In this document: positions 28,360 through 36,724 of the stretch, in pieces
Layout: the number at the start of each line of letters is the position of its first letter
Numbering within the stretch: position 1 is the first letter of the stretch
From: Bacilli bacterium
GTDB lineage: Bacteria; Bacillota_I; Bacilli_A; RF39; UBA660
Length of the DNA: 64,000 nt
Reading direction: 5' to 3'
Assembly (NCBI GenBank): GCA_017406955.1
Contig: JAFQXM010000007.1
Coordinates: 337,564 to 401,563 of the forward strand
Notes under the pieces: generated by a model
The model's database searches: none
The model's input: only the letters and a program-made list of their open reading frames with translations
What the model was told of the DNA's origin: nothing
Program-made: the position numbers and the translations under genes

Positions 28360-28878
28360 ATGGCTAAGAAAGAAGAAAAAAATATTCCGATCAAGAATTA
28401 TGTTATTTTAGGTATAATATTTTTAATATCAATTATATTGGTAATTTATTTATGTAGGTGTTATAAAGTTTATGATGAGTCACAAAGAGAAACTCCAATA
28501 GTTAGAGGTCATCTATCAGAAATTACAGAAAATGAAATAGATTCATATCTAGTAGAAAATCCATCAACAGTCTTTTATATGTGTACAGCTAGTGATTTTA
28601 CATGTCGTAATTATGAGAAAGACTTTATAAAGCTAATAGATGAAAAGAATTTATCTAATAGTATTATTTATGTTAATTTAAGCAATGCAGATATAGATAC
28701 TTTTGTTGATAATTTTAATAAAAACCATAAATATAAAGTTAAATTAACTAAAGAATATCCGGCATTAATTGTATTTGATGAGTCTAAAATTATTAGTATA
28801 TTACAAGGAAATAGAAAAGAAAAATTAACAATATCTCAAACAAAAAATTTCTTAGATATTAACAAAATAGGATCATAG
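28360..28878 (+). CDS. Membrane-anchored protein with possible thioredoxin-like domain
   Basis: A 172-residue protein with one N-terminal membrane helix (about 14-34) and an outer domain. That domain reads like a thioredoxin fold: TVFYMCTASDFTCRNYEKDF at the first strand/helix, then an IIYVNLSN strand, and EYPALIVFDESKII resembling the cis-Pro strand. The Cys pair is spaced CX7C instead of CXXC, so ordinary disulfide exchange is doubtful. It ends 1 bp before trmL and shares its transcript. Confidence 0.55.
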   Translation: MAKKEEKNIPIKNYVILGIIFLISIILVIYLCRCYKVYDESQRETPIVRGHLSEITENEIDSYLVENPSTVFYMCTASDFTCRNYEKDFIKLIDEKNLSNSIIYVNLSNADIDTFVDNFNKNHKYKVKLTKEYPALIVFDESKIISILQGNRKEKLTISQTKNFLDINKIGS

Positions 28879-28879
28879 C

Positions 28880-29389
28880 ATGAATAATATAGTATTATAT
28901 GAACCTGAAATACCACAAAATACTGGTAATATAATGAGAACTTGTGTTGCGACAGATACTAAATTACATTTAATTAAACCACTTGGATTTGTATTAGATG
29001 ATAGTCACTTAAAAAGAAGTGGTGTTAATTATATTGATAAATTAAATTATCAGATATATGAAAACTTTGATGATTTTATAAGTAAGAATCAGGGAATATA
29101 TTATTATTTTACAAGGTATGGTAAAAAACCACATACAAGTTTCAATTATAGTAATAAGGAAAATGAAAATTTATATTTTATATTTGGAAAAGAATCAACA
29201 GGAATACCAAAAGAAATATTAAAAAATAATCTAGACCATTGTATGCGAATACCAATGACAGATAATGTTAGAGCTTTAAATGTTTCAAATAGTGTCGCAA
29301 TAGTTATATATGAAGCTTTGAGACAACAAAATTATAATAATTTATTAACAAAAGAACCTCATAAAGGAGCAGATTACTTAGAAAAGTAA
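28880..29389 (+). CDS. trmL: tRNA (cytidine/uridine-34-2'-O)-methyltransferase TrmL
   Basis: A 169-residue SPOUT methyltransferase that methylates the wobble ribose of tRNA-Leu isoacceptors. Family motifs are NIVLYEPEIPQNTGNIMRTC at the start, HLIKPLGF, FGKESTGIP and a C-terminal RIPMTDNVRALNVSNSVAI knot region. No strong ribosome site is visible, consistent with coupling to the gene ending just before it. Confidence 0.95.
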   Translation: MNNIVLYEPEIPQNTGNIMRTCVATDTKLHLIKPLGFVLDDSHLKRSGVNYIDKLNYQIYENFDDFISKNQGIYYYFTRYGKKPHTSFNYSNKENENLYFIFGKESTGIPKEILKNNLDHCMRIPMTDNVRALNVSNSVAIVIYEALRQQNYNNLLTKEPHKGADYLEK

Positions 29390-29397
29390 TCTTTTTT
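29372..29397 (+). terminator. Terminator of trmL
   Basis: GATTACTT and AAGTAATC with loop AGAA, then six T. The trmL stop codon is inside the hairpin. Confidence 0.88.
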
Positions 29398-29546
29398 ATA
29401 TGGATTATAAATAATGAATTATATTAACCTTATCAAAATAATACTTTCATTTTATTGAATAAGTATTTTATGATATAATGTTACTAGATTGTTAATATAA
29501 AAACTATAATTATAATAAAAATACTTTTTGGGGAGGAGTATTTATA

Positions 29547-30476
29547 ATGAAAAAAATATCAATAATTGTTCCATGTTATAATGAGGAAAAAGCTATTCCA
29601 ATTCTTTATAAAGAACTTTTAAAGACAGTTAATAAAATGAAAGAAGTCAATTTTGAATTTATTTTTATTGATGATGGTAGCATTGATAATACATTAGATG
29701 AGTGTATTAAGATAGCTGAGATTGACAAGAGAGCAAAATATATTTCTTTTTCAAGAAATTTTGGTAAAGAAGCAGCTATATATGCAGGATTAGAAGCAGC
29801 AAAAGGTGATTATGTTACGTTAATGGATGCTGATCTTCAAGATTCACCAAAATTACTTCCTAAAATGTATGAATTAATAGTTAAAGATGAATATGATTCA
29901 GTAGGCACAAGAAGAGTTGATAGGAAAGGAGAACCTGTAATCAGAAGCTTTTTTGCAAGATGCTTTTATAAATTTATAAATAAAGTTAGCAAAGCCGAAC
30001 TAGTAGATGGGGCACGTGATTATCGTTTAATGACAAGGCAAATGGTAGATTCAGTTTTATCATTTAAAGAATATAATAGATTTTCCAAGGGTTTATTTAG
30101 TTTTGTTGGTTATAAAACAAAATGGCTTGAGTATGAAAATAAAGAAAGAGTTGCTGGTGAAACAAAATGGAGTTTTTGGAAATTGTTAATATATGCATTT
30201 GATGGAATTATAGCTTTTTCAACAGTACCACTTTTAATATCTGTGGTAATAGGAATTTTATTTTGTTTTATTTCTTTTATTACAATCTTAGTAATAATTT
30301 TCAAAACCATTTTCTTTGGTGATCCTGTTGGTGGATGGCCAAGCTTAGTATGTATTATATTTTTGGTTTCAGGAATTCAATTGTTTTGTATTGGTATAAT
30401 TGGAGCATATTTGTCAAAAACCTATTTAGAAACTAAAAAAAGGCCTATTTATATAATAAAGAAAAGTAACTTTTAA
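29547..30476 (+). CDS. Membrane-bound family 2 glycosyltransferase (DPM1/GtrB-like)
   Basis: A 309-residue enzyme that probably moves a sugar from a nucleotide donor to undecaprenyl phosphate. The GT-A domain has IIVPCYNEEKAIP, FIDDGSIDNTL and MDADLQDSP with its DxD. Then follow RFSKGLFSFVGYKT and two C-terminal membrane helices (about 228-260 and 265-295). GGGGAGG precedes the start. No partner flippase is adjacent, so its product is unknown. Confidence 0.92.
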   Translation: MKKISIIVPCYNEEKAIPILYKELLKTVNKMKEVNFEFIFIDDGSIDNTLDECIKIAEIDKRAKYISFSRNFGKEAAIYAGLEAAKGDYVTLMDADLQDSPKLLPKMYELIVKDEYDSVGTRRVDRKGEPVIRSFFARCFYKFINKVSKAELVDGARDYRLMTRQMVDSVLSFKEYNRFSKGLFSFVGYKTKWLEYENKERVAGETKWSFWKLLIYAFDGIIAFSTVPLLISVVIGILFCFISFITILVIIFKTIFFGDPVGGWPSLVCIIFLVSGIQLFCIGIIGAYLSKTYLETKKRPIYIIKKSNF

Positions 30477-30641
30477 TTTTTTAAAATTATATTTTGTATA
30501 ATATAGTCAAATAAAATATGTGTAAAAGTTGAAAATAAATTAAAAAATACTACATATTATAATTATTTAAATTATAATATTAAGTAATATAAATAAATTA
30601 TATAGTGGAAAAACTTTACAAATAGTTTTAACCTGATATAG

Positions 30642-30667
30642 GAAGCAAATGTTTATTGCTTCTTTTT
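30642..30667 (+). terminator. Terminator in the 239-bp gap before sigG
   Basis: GAAGCAA and TTGCTTC with a 7-nt loop, then five T. It lies 166 bp past the glycosyltransferase stop; the stretch 30477-30641 between holds no ORF or RNA motif that I can identify. Confidence 0.8.
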
Positions 30668-30715
30668 GTATAAAAAATAGTTTAATATTCCATTATTAAA
30701 TTGGGAGGGATTTAT

Positions 30716-31492
30716 ATAGCAAAATATAAAGTTGAGATAAGCGGTATAGATACAAGTGATATAAAAGTATTAAATAATGAAGAAATGAAAAAATTATTCA
30801 AAAAGATGAATAAAGGAGATCTAAGAGCTAGAAATTCACTAGTAGAAGGTAATTTAAAATTGGTTCTTTCAATATTAAAAAGGTTTAATAATCGTGGTGA
30901 AAATATGGATGATTTGTTTCAAATTGGTTGTGTAGGATTACTAAAGGCAATTGATAATTTCAGTTTAGAACACGATGTAAAGTTTTCAACTTATGCAGTT
31001 CCGATGATACTAGGGGAAGTTAGAAGGTATTTAAGAGATAATAATAGTATTAGAGTTAGTCGTTCTTTAAAAGACATAGCCTATCGAACACTAAAATTCA
31101 AAGAAGAGTATTTAGCAAAAAATGGAAGAGAGGCTACAATAGAAGAAGTTGCTGAAAACTTAGGATTAAAGACATTTGAAATTGTTAATGCACTAGGATC
31201 ATTAAAAGAACCTATAAGTATATTTGAACCTATATATTCTGATGGAGGAGATACAATTTATTTGGCAGATCAATTAGAAGACAAAAGTAAAAGTAGTGAA
31301 AATTTTTCTAACAAACTAGCCATAGAAGATGCTATAAATAAGTTAGATAATAGAGAAAAATATATATTAGATGAAAGATTTATCATTGGAAAAACACAAA
31401 TGGAAATTGCAGATGAATTGAGTATAAGTCAAGCACAAGTATCAAGGATAGAAAAAGGAGCTATAAAACAATTAAAGAAAGTTTTAAAGTAA
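30716..31492 (+). CDS. sigG: Late forespore sigma factor SigG
   Basis: A 259-residue sigma-70-family factor that matches SigG throughout: KVEISGIDTSDIKVLNNEEM, RFNNRGENMDDLFQIGC, YAVPMILGEVRRYLRDN, IRVSRSLKDIAYRTL and the final SISQAQVSRIEKGAIKQL. SigG drives late gene expression in the forespore. The best ribosome site (GGGAGGG, 30703-30709) points to an ATA codon at 30716; this start also gives the N-terminus length of B. subtilis SigG. A TTG at 30701 overlaps the ribosome site and has none of its own. spoIIGA-sigE is not adjacent. Confidence 0.93.
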   Translation: MAKYKVEISGIDTSDIKVLNNEEMKKLFKKMNKGDLRARNSLVEGNLKLVLSILKRFNNRGENMDDLFQIGCVGLLKAIDNFSLEHDVKFSTYAVPMILGEVRRYLRDNNSIRVSRSLKDIAYRTLKFKEEYLAKNGREATIEEVAENLGLKTFEIVNALGSLKEPISIFEPIYSDGGDTIYLADQLEDKSKSSENFSNKLAIEDAINKLDNREKYILDERFIIGKTQMEIADELSISQAQVSRIEKGAIKQLKKVLK

Positions 31493-31519
31493 TAAGCATA
31501 TATTTTAATGGGTGATAAG

Positions 31520-31747
31520 ATGCGTTTATCAGACTTACAAAATAAAAATATAGTTAATGTGATTGATGGAAAAAATATAGGTAATATAATAGATGTAAAT
31601 ATTAGTAATGATGGAAAAATAGAATCATTAATAATAGAAACTAACAAAAATCTTTTATCTTTTAATAGAGATTTAGATAAAGAAGTTTTATGGAAAGATA
31701 TTGCCAAAATTGGTGAAGATGTAATATTGATAAATACTAGATTATGA
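31520..31747 (+). CDS. YlmC/YmxH-family PRC-barrel sporulation protein
   Basis: Seventy-five residues forming one PRC-barrel: MRLSDLQNKNIVNVIDGKNI, then IDVNISNDGKIESLIIE. Family members (YlmC/YmxH) are small sporulation-associated proteins of unknown mechanism, and ylmC lies near sigG in B. subtilis. The ATG at 31520 is preferred over that at 31508 because GGGTGAT lies 4 bp before it. The stop overlaps the next start (ATGA). Confidence 0.82.
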   Translation: MRLSDLQNKNIVNVIDGKNIGNIIDVNISNDGKIESLIIETNKNLLSFNRDLDKEVLWKDIAKIGEDVILINTRL

Positions 31748-32466
31748 AAAAGAAATTAAAAAACATAATATTTATAATATCATCAGTTTTAGTATTGTCT
31801 TTTTTTCTAATACAAATTTCTAGTAAAAGAATAAATCCAATTTTATATAATTATATTAATTTAGAAGCTGAAAGAATTACTTCCAATATTATAAATGGTA
31901 GTGTTAATGAAATTTTATCTAAAGAAATAGATAAAAACTTATTTATAATAGAAAAAAATAAAAATGAAGAAATACAAATAATTAATTATAATACAAAAGA
32001 AGTAAATAAATTATTAAAAAACATTTCAAAAAATATACAAAGAAAACTAATTTTATTAGAAGACGGCAAGTTGAAACAAGCAACAATCTCTGATACATTT
32101 AAAGGAAAAAGATTCAATTATGTAAAGAATGGAATTGTATGTGAAATTCCAGTTGGATCATTGAGTAATAATGGATTTATTGCCAATATGGGTCCAATAA
32201 TACCAATAAAGATGTCTTTTTTAGGCCAGATTAATAGTAATTTAGAAACGAAAGTAACAAATTATGGTATTAATAATTTGTATTTAGAAATAAATGTAAA
32301 AGTAGAAGTCAAAGAAAAAGTTACTATGCCAAAAATGTCAAAAAATAGCACAATCAAAGTAACTGCACCATTAACAGTAAAAATAATACAGGGGGTAGTA
32401 CCAGAGTATTATGGAGGAAATTTAAATCAAGATTCACACATTTTTTCTTTACCACATAATAAATAA
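31744..32466 (+). CDS. YunB-like sporulation protein
   Basis: A 240-residue protein with an N-terminal membrane helix (about 7-26). The domain layout of YunB is present: a helical SNIINGSVNEILS part, IPVGSLSNNGFIANMGPIIP, GINNLYLEINVKVEV and a final VPEYYGG. YunB is needed for late spore development in B. subtilis. It overlaps the YlmC-like gene by 4 bp and forms an apparent sigG-ylmC-yunB operon. Confidence 0.8.
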   Translation: MKKKLKNIIFIISSVLVLSFFLIQISSKRINPILYNYINLEAERITSNIINGSVNEILSKEIDKNLFIIEKNKNEEIQIINYNTKEVNKLLKNISKNIQRKLILLEDGKLKQATISDTFKGKRFNYVKNGIVCEIPVGSLSNNGFIANMGPIIPIKMSFLGQINSNLETKVTNYGINNLYLEINVKVEVKEKVTMPKMSKNSTIKVTAPLTVKIIQGVVPEYYGGNLNQDSHIFSLPHNK

Positions 32467-32494
32467 TTATGATATACTAAATAAGAGGTGTGTA

Positions 32495-32782
32495 ATGATG
32501 AAGAAAGTAGTTATTAATAATATTAATTATGAGATTTTGGAAAATAAAAATAAATGTTTTGATTTAGATGAAATCCAAAAAAAATTAGAAGATATAGATT
32601 ATTTTTTAGATTTTGATTACATATTTGGAGATTATTCATATGACAAAGTTAGATTAAAAGGATTTAATGATAATAAAAATGAAAAATGCACAGAAATAAA
32701 TGATATAAATCAATTGGAAAACTATAAAAACAACTATTGTAGTTATGGTTCAGATACATTCTTATTAAAAAAAATCGATTAA
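32495..32782 (+). CDS. YutD-like (DUF1027) protein
   Basis: A 95-residue protein resembling B. subtilis YutD: a central YIFGDYSYDKVRLKGF and a C-terminal YCSYGSDTFLLKKI pattern. Function is unknown. AGAGGTG precedes two consecutive ATG codons, so the start may be 32495 or 32498. A TATACT-like element lies about 20 bp upstream. Confidence 0.7.
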   Translation: MMKKVVINNINYEILENKNKCFDLDEIQKKLEDIDYFLDFDYIFGDYSYDKVRLKGFNDNKNEKCTEINDINQLENYKNNYCSYGSDTFLLKKID

Positions 32783-32847
32783 CCACTTGTATTTATCTAA
32801 TTTTATGATAAAATGATATTATATGAATAATAAGGGAGGACTAATTT

Positions 32848-33117
32848 ATGGATAATAATGATACTAAAATGATGACAATTATCAAAGAAGATGGCACACA
32901 AGAAGAAGTTAATGTTGTTTTAGCATTCGAATTCAAAGATACTGGTAAAGAATATGTAATTTATACAAAAGATGAGAAGGATGAAAATGAAAATGTAACT
33001 GTATATGTTTCAAATGTTGATCGTTCTTCAGGAGAACCAAAGCTTTTAGGTATAGATGATGAAGAGGAATGGAATAGAGTAAAAGATGTATTACGTGAGC
33101 TTTCAAAGGCTGAATAG
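32848..33117 (+). CDS. DUF1292-family protein (YrzB-like)
   Basis: An 89-residue acidic protein with the DUF1292 layout: an initial MMTIIKEDGTQEEVNVVLAF, a YVIYTKDE strand and a C-terminal EEWNRVKDVLREL helix. Function unknown, widespread in Bacillota. GGGAGG precedes the start. The next gene follows after 17 bp. Confidence 0.85.
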   Translation: MDNNDTKMMTIIKEDGTQEEVNVVLAFEFKDTGKEYVIYTKDEKDENENVTVYVSNVDRSSGEPKLLGIDDEEEWNRVKDVLRELSKAE

Positions 33118-33134
33118 TTAAGGGGGCTTATATA

Positions 33135-34181
33135 ATGAATTATGAATTAAAGTACAATGATAACGGTTTTATTTCCTCTATTACAGAACCAAGACGTATT
33201 AAATTAAGAAAATTATCTTTTGGTAATGTATTTAATGCATGGAATAGTTTTATAAATAATAATATAGAAGATGATTTTAATCAAAACGATTCAGAAATTA
33301 AAACTGACTTTATACCTAATAATAAGGTGTTTGAAACTAGTATAAAGCGAATGGATGTAAATATAAGTAATTTAGATGATGAAATAATGATGATAGATAA
33401 TGACTATGGTTATGTTAGATCTATAAAAAGACGAGTTTTAGCTATCAGTAAAGATATGTATGATGGTATTATTACAAATGTATTTAATATCTATGAAAGT
33501 AATATTTCAAATGTAAATACTAAAGTTGATGAAGATGAAATCAGACAAGCTGTAAAAGATGCTTTTGATCAAATAGAATTTGATGAGCCAACAAATGAAG
33601 ACATTGTTATAACACCAGAAGAGGTTAGTAATACTGTAGTTTCATATGATGATCAAAACGATACTGAAGATTTAGAAAAAGATTTTAATAATAATGAATT
33701 TGACTCTAATAGTTATATTGAAGATGATATTAATCCACAGGAAGAAGATGTACAAGATGATTTTGATACACCAGAAGATAATAATGAAGATATGACAAAA
33801 GAATTAGAATCAGATGAATACAATGATAAACAGCCATTGTTTAATTTTGAAGATATAAATTTTGATAGTATTGATATTGAAGATGAAAAACAAATTGAAG
33901 ATGATAGCTATGAAGAAAATAATTTTGAATTAAATGACATAATTGCACAGGCTAAAGAATTGAAAGCTAAAAAAGATGAACAAGATAAAAAAACTGAGGC
34001 TGCAAAAAATTTAGCCCTAGCTAAAGAAAAGGAAAAAGAAAAAATTAAAGAAGAATTTGTTTCTTATAAACGTGACATAGAAGAAGAATTAAATAAAAGC
34101 AAGCAATTAGAACAAGAAAATTTAGAAAGAGCAAGAAAGGCAGAAGAATTTTCAGAAGCACTTTCAAGTATAATGGAATAA
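33135..34181 (+). CDS. Acidic protein with C-terminal coiled coil, unknown
   Basis: A 348-residue soluble protein. Residues 1-135 are a possible globular part that includes ITEPRRIKLRKLSFGNVFNAW. Residues 140-265 are Asp/Glu/Asn-rich and probably disordered. Residues 270-340 form a Lys/Glu coiled coil. I do not recognise it. It follows the DUF1292 gene by 17 bp with AGGGGG, so the two are probably co-transcribed. Confidence 0.6.
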   Translation: MNYELKYNDNGFISSITEPRRIKLRKLSFGNVFNAWNSFINNNIEDDFNQNDSEIKTDFIPNNKVFETSIKRMDVNISNLDDEIMMIDNDYGYVRSIKRRVLAISKDMYDGIITNVFNIYESNISNVNTKVDEDEIRQAVKDAFDQIEFDEPTNEDIVITPEEVSNTVVSYDDQNDTEDLEKDFNNNEFDSNSYIEDDINPQEEDVQDDFDTPEDNNEDMTKELESDEYNDKQPLFNFEDINFDSIDIEDEKQIEDDSYEENNFELNDIIAQAKELKAKKDEQDKKTEAAKNLALAKEKEKEKIKEEFVSYKRDIEEELNKSKQLEQENLERARKAEEFSEALSSIME

Positions 34182-34239
34182 AAAAAGGAAAATCATTTTT
34201 CTTTTTTTGTTTGCATAAAATTCAATAGAGTTGATATAA

Positions 34240-35103
34240 ATGGAAGAACTAATCAAAAAATACTACAAAATAACAAATATTACAAATTATAAAACATATT
34301 ATAATATAATATGTTTTATGGATAACAAAAAAAGTTTATATATCTTGGAATCTATTCAAAACAGAAAATATATTATAGATATTTATAAGGAATTGATTAA
34401 TAATACTGATTATACAATAATTAAAAATATATACGGCAATAGTTATACCAATATATATGGAATAGATTATATATTAATAAAATGTAATAAAATCCGTTAT
34501 AATCCTATTAACAATCAAAAGAAAATATATAATTTAAAAGCAAATAATTCATTAAATAAGATAAATTGGATATATTTGTGGATAAAAAAAATTGATTACT
34601 ATGAGTATCAACAAAAACATATTAAAGATTATAAATTTTTGATTGATAGTTTAAATTACTATTTAGGAATGGGCGAAATTGCTGTCAATTACATTAAATA
34701 CAATTTAAGAAACACAAGTATTCCTTTAGTTATAAGTCATAAAAGAATAAGCAAAGATAATTTATATAATCCGGAAAATATAATACTAGATTATAGAGCT
34801 AGAGATGTAAGTCAGTATCTTAAATACTTATTTTTTGAAACAGAGTACAGATATTTTAATTTTGATAAATTTTTAAAAATGACAAATTTTACAAGAGATG
34901 ATTATATATTATTATATGGTAGACTACTATTTCCATGCTTTTATTTTGATTTATATGATGAAATTGTAAATAGTAGCCTAAACCAAAAAGATATAATAAA
35001 AATAATATCTCGATCTGAAGAATATGAAGCATATGTAGATATGATATATAATAAAATAATCAAAATCACGCATATTCCAAAAATTGATTGGATTAATAAT
35101 TAA
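34240..35103 (+). CDS. YutH/CotS-like spore coat protein
   Basis: A 287-residue kinase-fold protein of the CotS/YutH group, judged from the N-terminal strand KKSLYILESIQNRKYIIDIYKE, a degraded catalytic loop VISHKRISKDNLYNPENIILDYRARDVSQYL, and the C-terminal length. In B. subtilis yutH lies near the NifU-like yutI gene, and a NifU-like gene is convergent here. It is a second member of the family besides 24249-25151. Ends overlap the NifU-like gene by 4 bp. No strong ribosome site is seen. Confidence 0.62.
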   Translation: MEELIKKYYKITNITNYKTYYNIICFMDNKKSLYILESIQNRKYIIDIYKELINNTDYTIIKNIYGNSYTNIYGIDYILIKCNKIRYNPINNQKKIYNLKANNSLNKINWIYLWIKKIDYYEYQQKHIKDYKFLIDSLNYYLGMGEIAVNYIKYNLRNTSIPLVISHKRISKDNLYNPENIILDYRARDVSQYLKYLFFETEYRYFNFDKFLKMTNFTRDDYILLYGRLLFPCFYFDLYDEIVNSSLNQKDIIKIISRSEEYEAYVDMIYNKIIKITHIPKIDWINN

Positions 35104-35342
35104 TCAATATTAACAACTTTTTCGATTTCGGGGATCTCATTCTTCAGTATATCCTCAATACCATTTTTTAGTGTAATATCAACCATAGAACAATTTTCAC
35201 ATGCACCAGACAATTTAATATAAACAATATTATCTTTATAGCTAATAAATTTTATGTCACCTCCATCATTAACAATAAATGGACGAATTTTGTTTATCAA
35301 TGACAAAATTTTTGATTCTATAGTGCTAGCTTCTTTTTTCAT
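35100..35342 (-). CDS. NifU C-terminal-domain (YutI/NfuA-type) Fe-S protein
   Basis: An 80-residue Fe-S carrier with the Nfu signature: IRPFIVNDGGDIKFI and GACENCSMVDITLKNGIE, where CxxC binds a shared cluster. It probably delivers Fe-S clusters to target enzymes. The ATG at 35342 has GGTGATTAAC before it; a GTG three codons upstream is less likely. Confidence 0.92.
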   Translation of the reverse strand: MKKEASTIESKILSLINKIRPFIVNDGGDIKFISYKDNIVYIKLSGACENCSMVDITLKNGIEDILKNEIPEIEKVVNID

Positions 35343-35441
35343 GTTAATCACCAATATAATTATATCCTTCTTTTTTAATTGAGTAAAGTGTTTGTTCTAA
35401 ATTTAATATAATGATATAATAAAAGGAGAAGGTGTATATGA

Positions 35442-35810
35442 ATGACAAAATATAAAAAAGGAGAAATAGTTAAAGGTATAGTTACAGGTATCGAAAAATA
35501 CGGCATTTTCATTAGTTTAGATGATTATAATAGTGGATTAATTCATATATCTGAAATTTCTGATTCATATGTAAGAAATCCTGCAGATTATGTTAAAATA
35601 GGAGAATCTATCAAAGCATTAGTTATAGAAGATGAACTTGAAGACTCTTTTCATGTAAAATTAAGCATTAAGAATATTGATTATAGGATAAATAAGAGTA
35701 GAAGTAGAAAAATAAAAGAAACTAGTTTGGGTTTTTCCACCTTAAATCAGCTATTACCAAATTGGATTAATAAAAAAGATAAAAAAATAAAAACACAATT
35801 AAAAGATTAA
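35442..35810 (+). CDS. S1-domain RNA-binding protein (YugI/CvfD-like)
   Basis: A 122-residue protein with one S1 OB-fold (about 3-75): GEIVKGIVTGIEKYGIFISL and SGLIHISEISDSYVRNP. Similar small S1 proteins (YugI, CvfD) bind ribosomes or mRNA and affect translation. A basic tail follows. The start at 35442 is chosen since the ATG 4 bp upstream stops after five codons. AAGGAGAAGGTG precedes it. Confidence 0.88.
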   Translation: MTKYKKGEIVKGIVTGIEKYGIFISLDDYNSGLIHISEISDSYVRNPADYVKIGESIKALVIEDELEDSFHVKLSIKNIDYRINKSRSRKIKETSLGFSTLNQLLPNWINKKDKKIKTQLKD

Positions 35811-35842
35811 CTGTAAAAAAATAAAAAAAAATGCTGTTTGTG

Positions 35843-35871
35843 TTGACAAAAACTAAAGAAATTGATATATT
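35843..35871 (+). promoter_or_regulatory. Promoter of the first tRNA operon
   Basis: TTGACA (35843-35848), 17-bp spacing, TATATT (35866-35871), 24 bp before tRNA-Val. Confidence 0.85.
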
Positions 35872-35894
35872 TAATACTGTCAATTGGTTAGTTT

Positions 35895-35971
35895 GGACGA
35901 TTAGCTCAGTTGGTTAGAGCACCTGCCTTACAAGCAGGGGGTCATAGGTTCGAGTCCTATATCGTCCACCA
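35895..35971 (+). tRNA. tRNA-Val (UAC)
   Basis: Cloverleaf with anticodon stem CCTGC/GCAGG and loop CTTACAA, anticodon TAC. CCA is encoded. First gene of a six-tRNA unit. Confidence 0.97.
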
Positions 35972-35974
35972 TTA

Positions 35975-36051
35975 TGCCGAAATAGCTCAATTGGTAGAGC
36001 AACTGATTTGTAATCAGTAGGTTCCGGGTTCAAGTCCTGGTTTCGGCACCA
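35975..36051 (+). tRNA. tRNA-Thr (UGU)
   Basis: Anticodon stem ACTGA/TCAGT, loop TTTGTAA, anticodon TGT. Acceptor TGCCGAA/TTCGGCA. CCA is encoded. Confidence 0.97.
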
Positions 36052-36059
36052 TTTTTTTT

Positions 36060-36144
36060 GGAGAGGTAGCGAAGTGGCTAAACGCGACAGACTGTAAATC
36101 TGTTCTCTTTGAGTTCGATGGTTCGAATCCATCTCTCTCCACCA
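36060..36144 (+). tRNA. tRNA-Tyr (GUA)
   Basis: Anticodon stem ACAGA/TCTGT, loop CTGTAAA, anticodon GTA, with the long variable arm of bacterial tRNA-Tyr. CCA is encoded. Confidence 0.97.
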
Positions 36145-36150
36145 CTAAAT

Positions 36151-36225
36151 TGCCTCGTAGCCAAGTGGTAAGGCATCAGACTTTGACTCTGACATGCGTT
36201 AGTTCGAATCTAACCGGGGCAGCCA
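36151..36225 (+). tRNA. tRNA-Gln (UUG)
   Basis: Anticodon stem TCAGA/TCTGA, loop CTTTGAC, anticodon TTG. Acceptor TGCCTCG/CGGGGCA, discriminator G, CCA encoded. Confidence 0.96.
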
Positions 36226-36234
36226 TTTTGTTTT

Positions 36235-36310
36235 GATCTGTTAGCTCAGTCGGTAGAGCATTTGACTTTTAATCAAAGGGTCATGAGTTCGAATCTCATA
36301 CAGATCACCA
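36235..36310 (+). tRNA. tRNA-Lys (UUU)
   Basis: Anticodon stem TTTGA/TCAAA, loop CTTTTAA, anticodon TTT. CCA is encoded. Confidence 0.97.
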
Positions 36311-36313
36311 TGT

Positions 36314-36402
36314 GCCTGAGTGGCGGAATTGGTAGACGCACAGGACTTAAAATCCTGCGAGATTCAACCCTCGTGCCGGTTCAAGTCCGGCCTTAGGCAC
36401 CA
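36314..36402 (+). tRNA. tRNA-Leu (UAA)
   Basis: Anticodon stem CAGGA/TCCTG, loop CTTAAAA, anticodon TAA, with a long variable arm. Acceptor GCCTGAG/CTTAGGC. CCA is encoded. Confidence 0.96.
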
Positions 36403-36412
36403 TTTAAAAAAT

Positions 36413-36441
36413 ACTCATCGGTAATTCAGATGAGTTTTTTT
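36413..36441 (+). terminator. Terminator of the first tRNA operon
   Basis: ACTCATC and GATGAGT with a 9-nt loop, then T residues. Confidence 0.9.
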
Positions 36442-36485
36442 ATGGAAAATGAGAATTTAATCAATATAAAACTTCTTAAAATTAG

Positions 36486-36515
36486 TTGACATGCATAAAA
36501 TTACTATGATATAAT
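36486..36515 (+). promoter_or_regulatory. Promoter of the second tRNA operon
   Basis: TTGACA (36486-36491), 18-bp spacing, TATAAT (36510-36515), 27 bp before tRNA-Ser. Confidence 0.88.
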
Positions 36516-36542
36516 CTACTTGTCGTCTGAAAAGATACACGT

Positions 36543-36635
36543 GGAGGAATACCCAAGTCTGGTTGAAGGGACCGGTCTTGAAAACCGGAAGGTCGTGCAA
36601 ACGGCGCAGGGGTTCGAATCCCTTTTCCTCCGCCA
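36543..36635 (+). tRNA. tRNA-Ser (UGA)
   Basis: Anticodon stem CCGGT/ACCGG, loop CTTGAAA, anticodon TGA, with the long variable arm of tRNA-Ser. Discriminator G, CCA encoded. Confidence 0.97.
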
Positions 36636-36644
36636 ATATTATAT

Positions 36645-36721
36645 CGCGGGATGGAGCAGTCTGGTAGCTCATTGGGCTCATAACCCAAAGGTCAGAGGTT
36701 CGAATCCTCTTCCCGCAACCA
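36645..36721 (+). tRNA. Initiator tRNA-fMet (CAU)
   Basis: Anticodon CAT in loop CTCATAA. Two initiator features are visible: the C1-A72 mismatch (CGCGGGA against TCCCGCA) and three G-C pairs at the base of the anticodon stem. CCA is encoded. Confidence 0.97.
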
Positions 36722-36724
36722 ATT

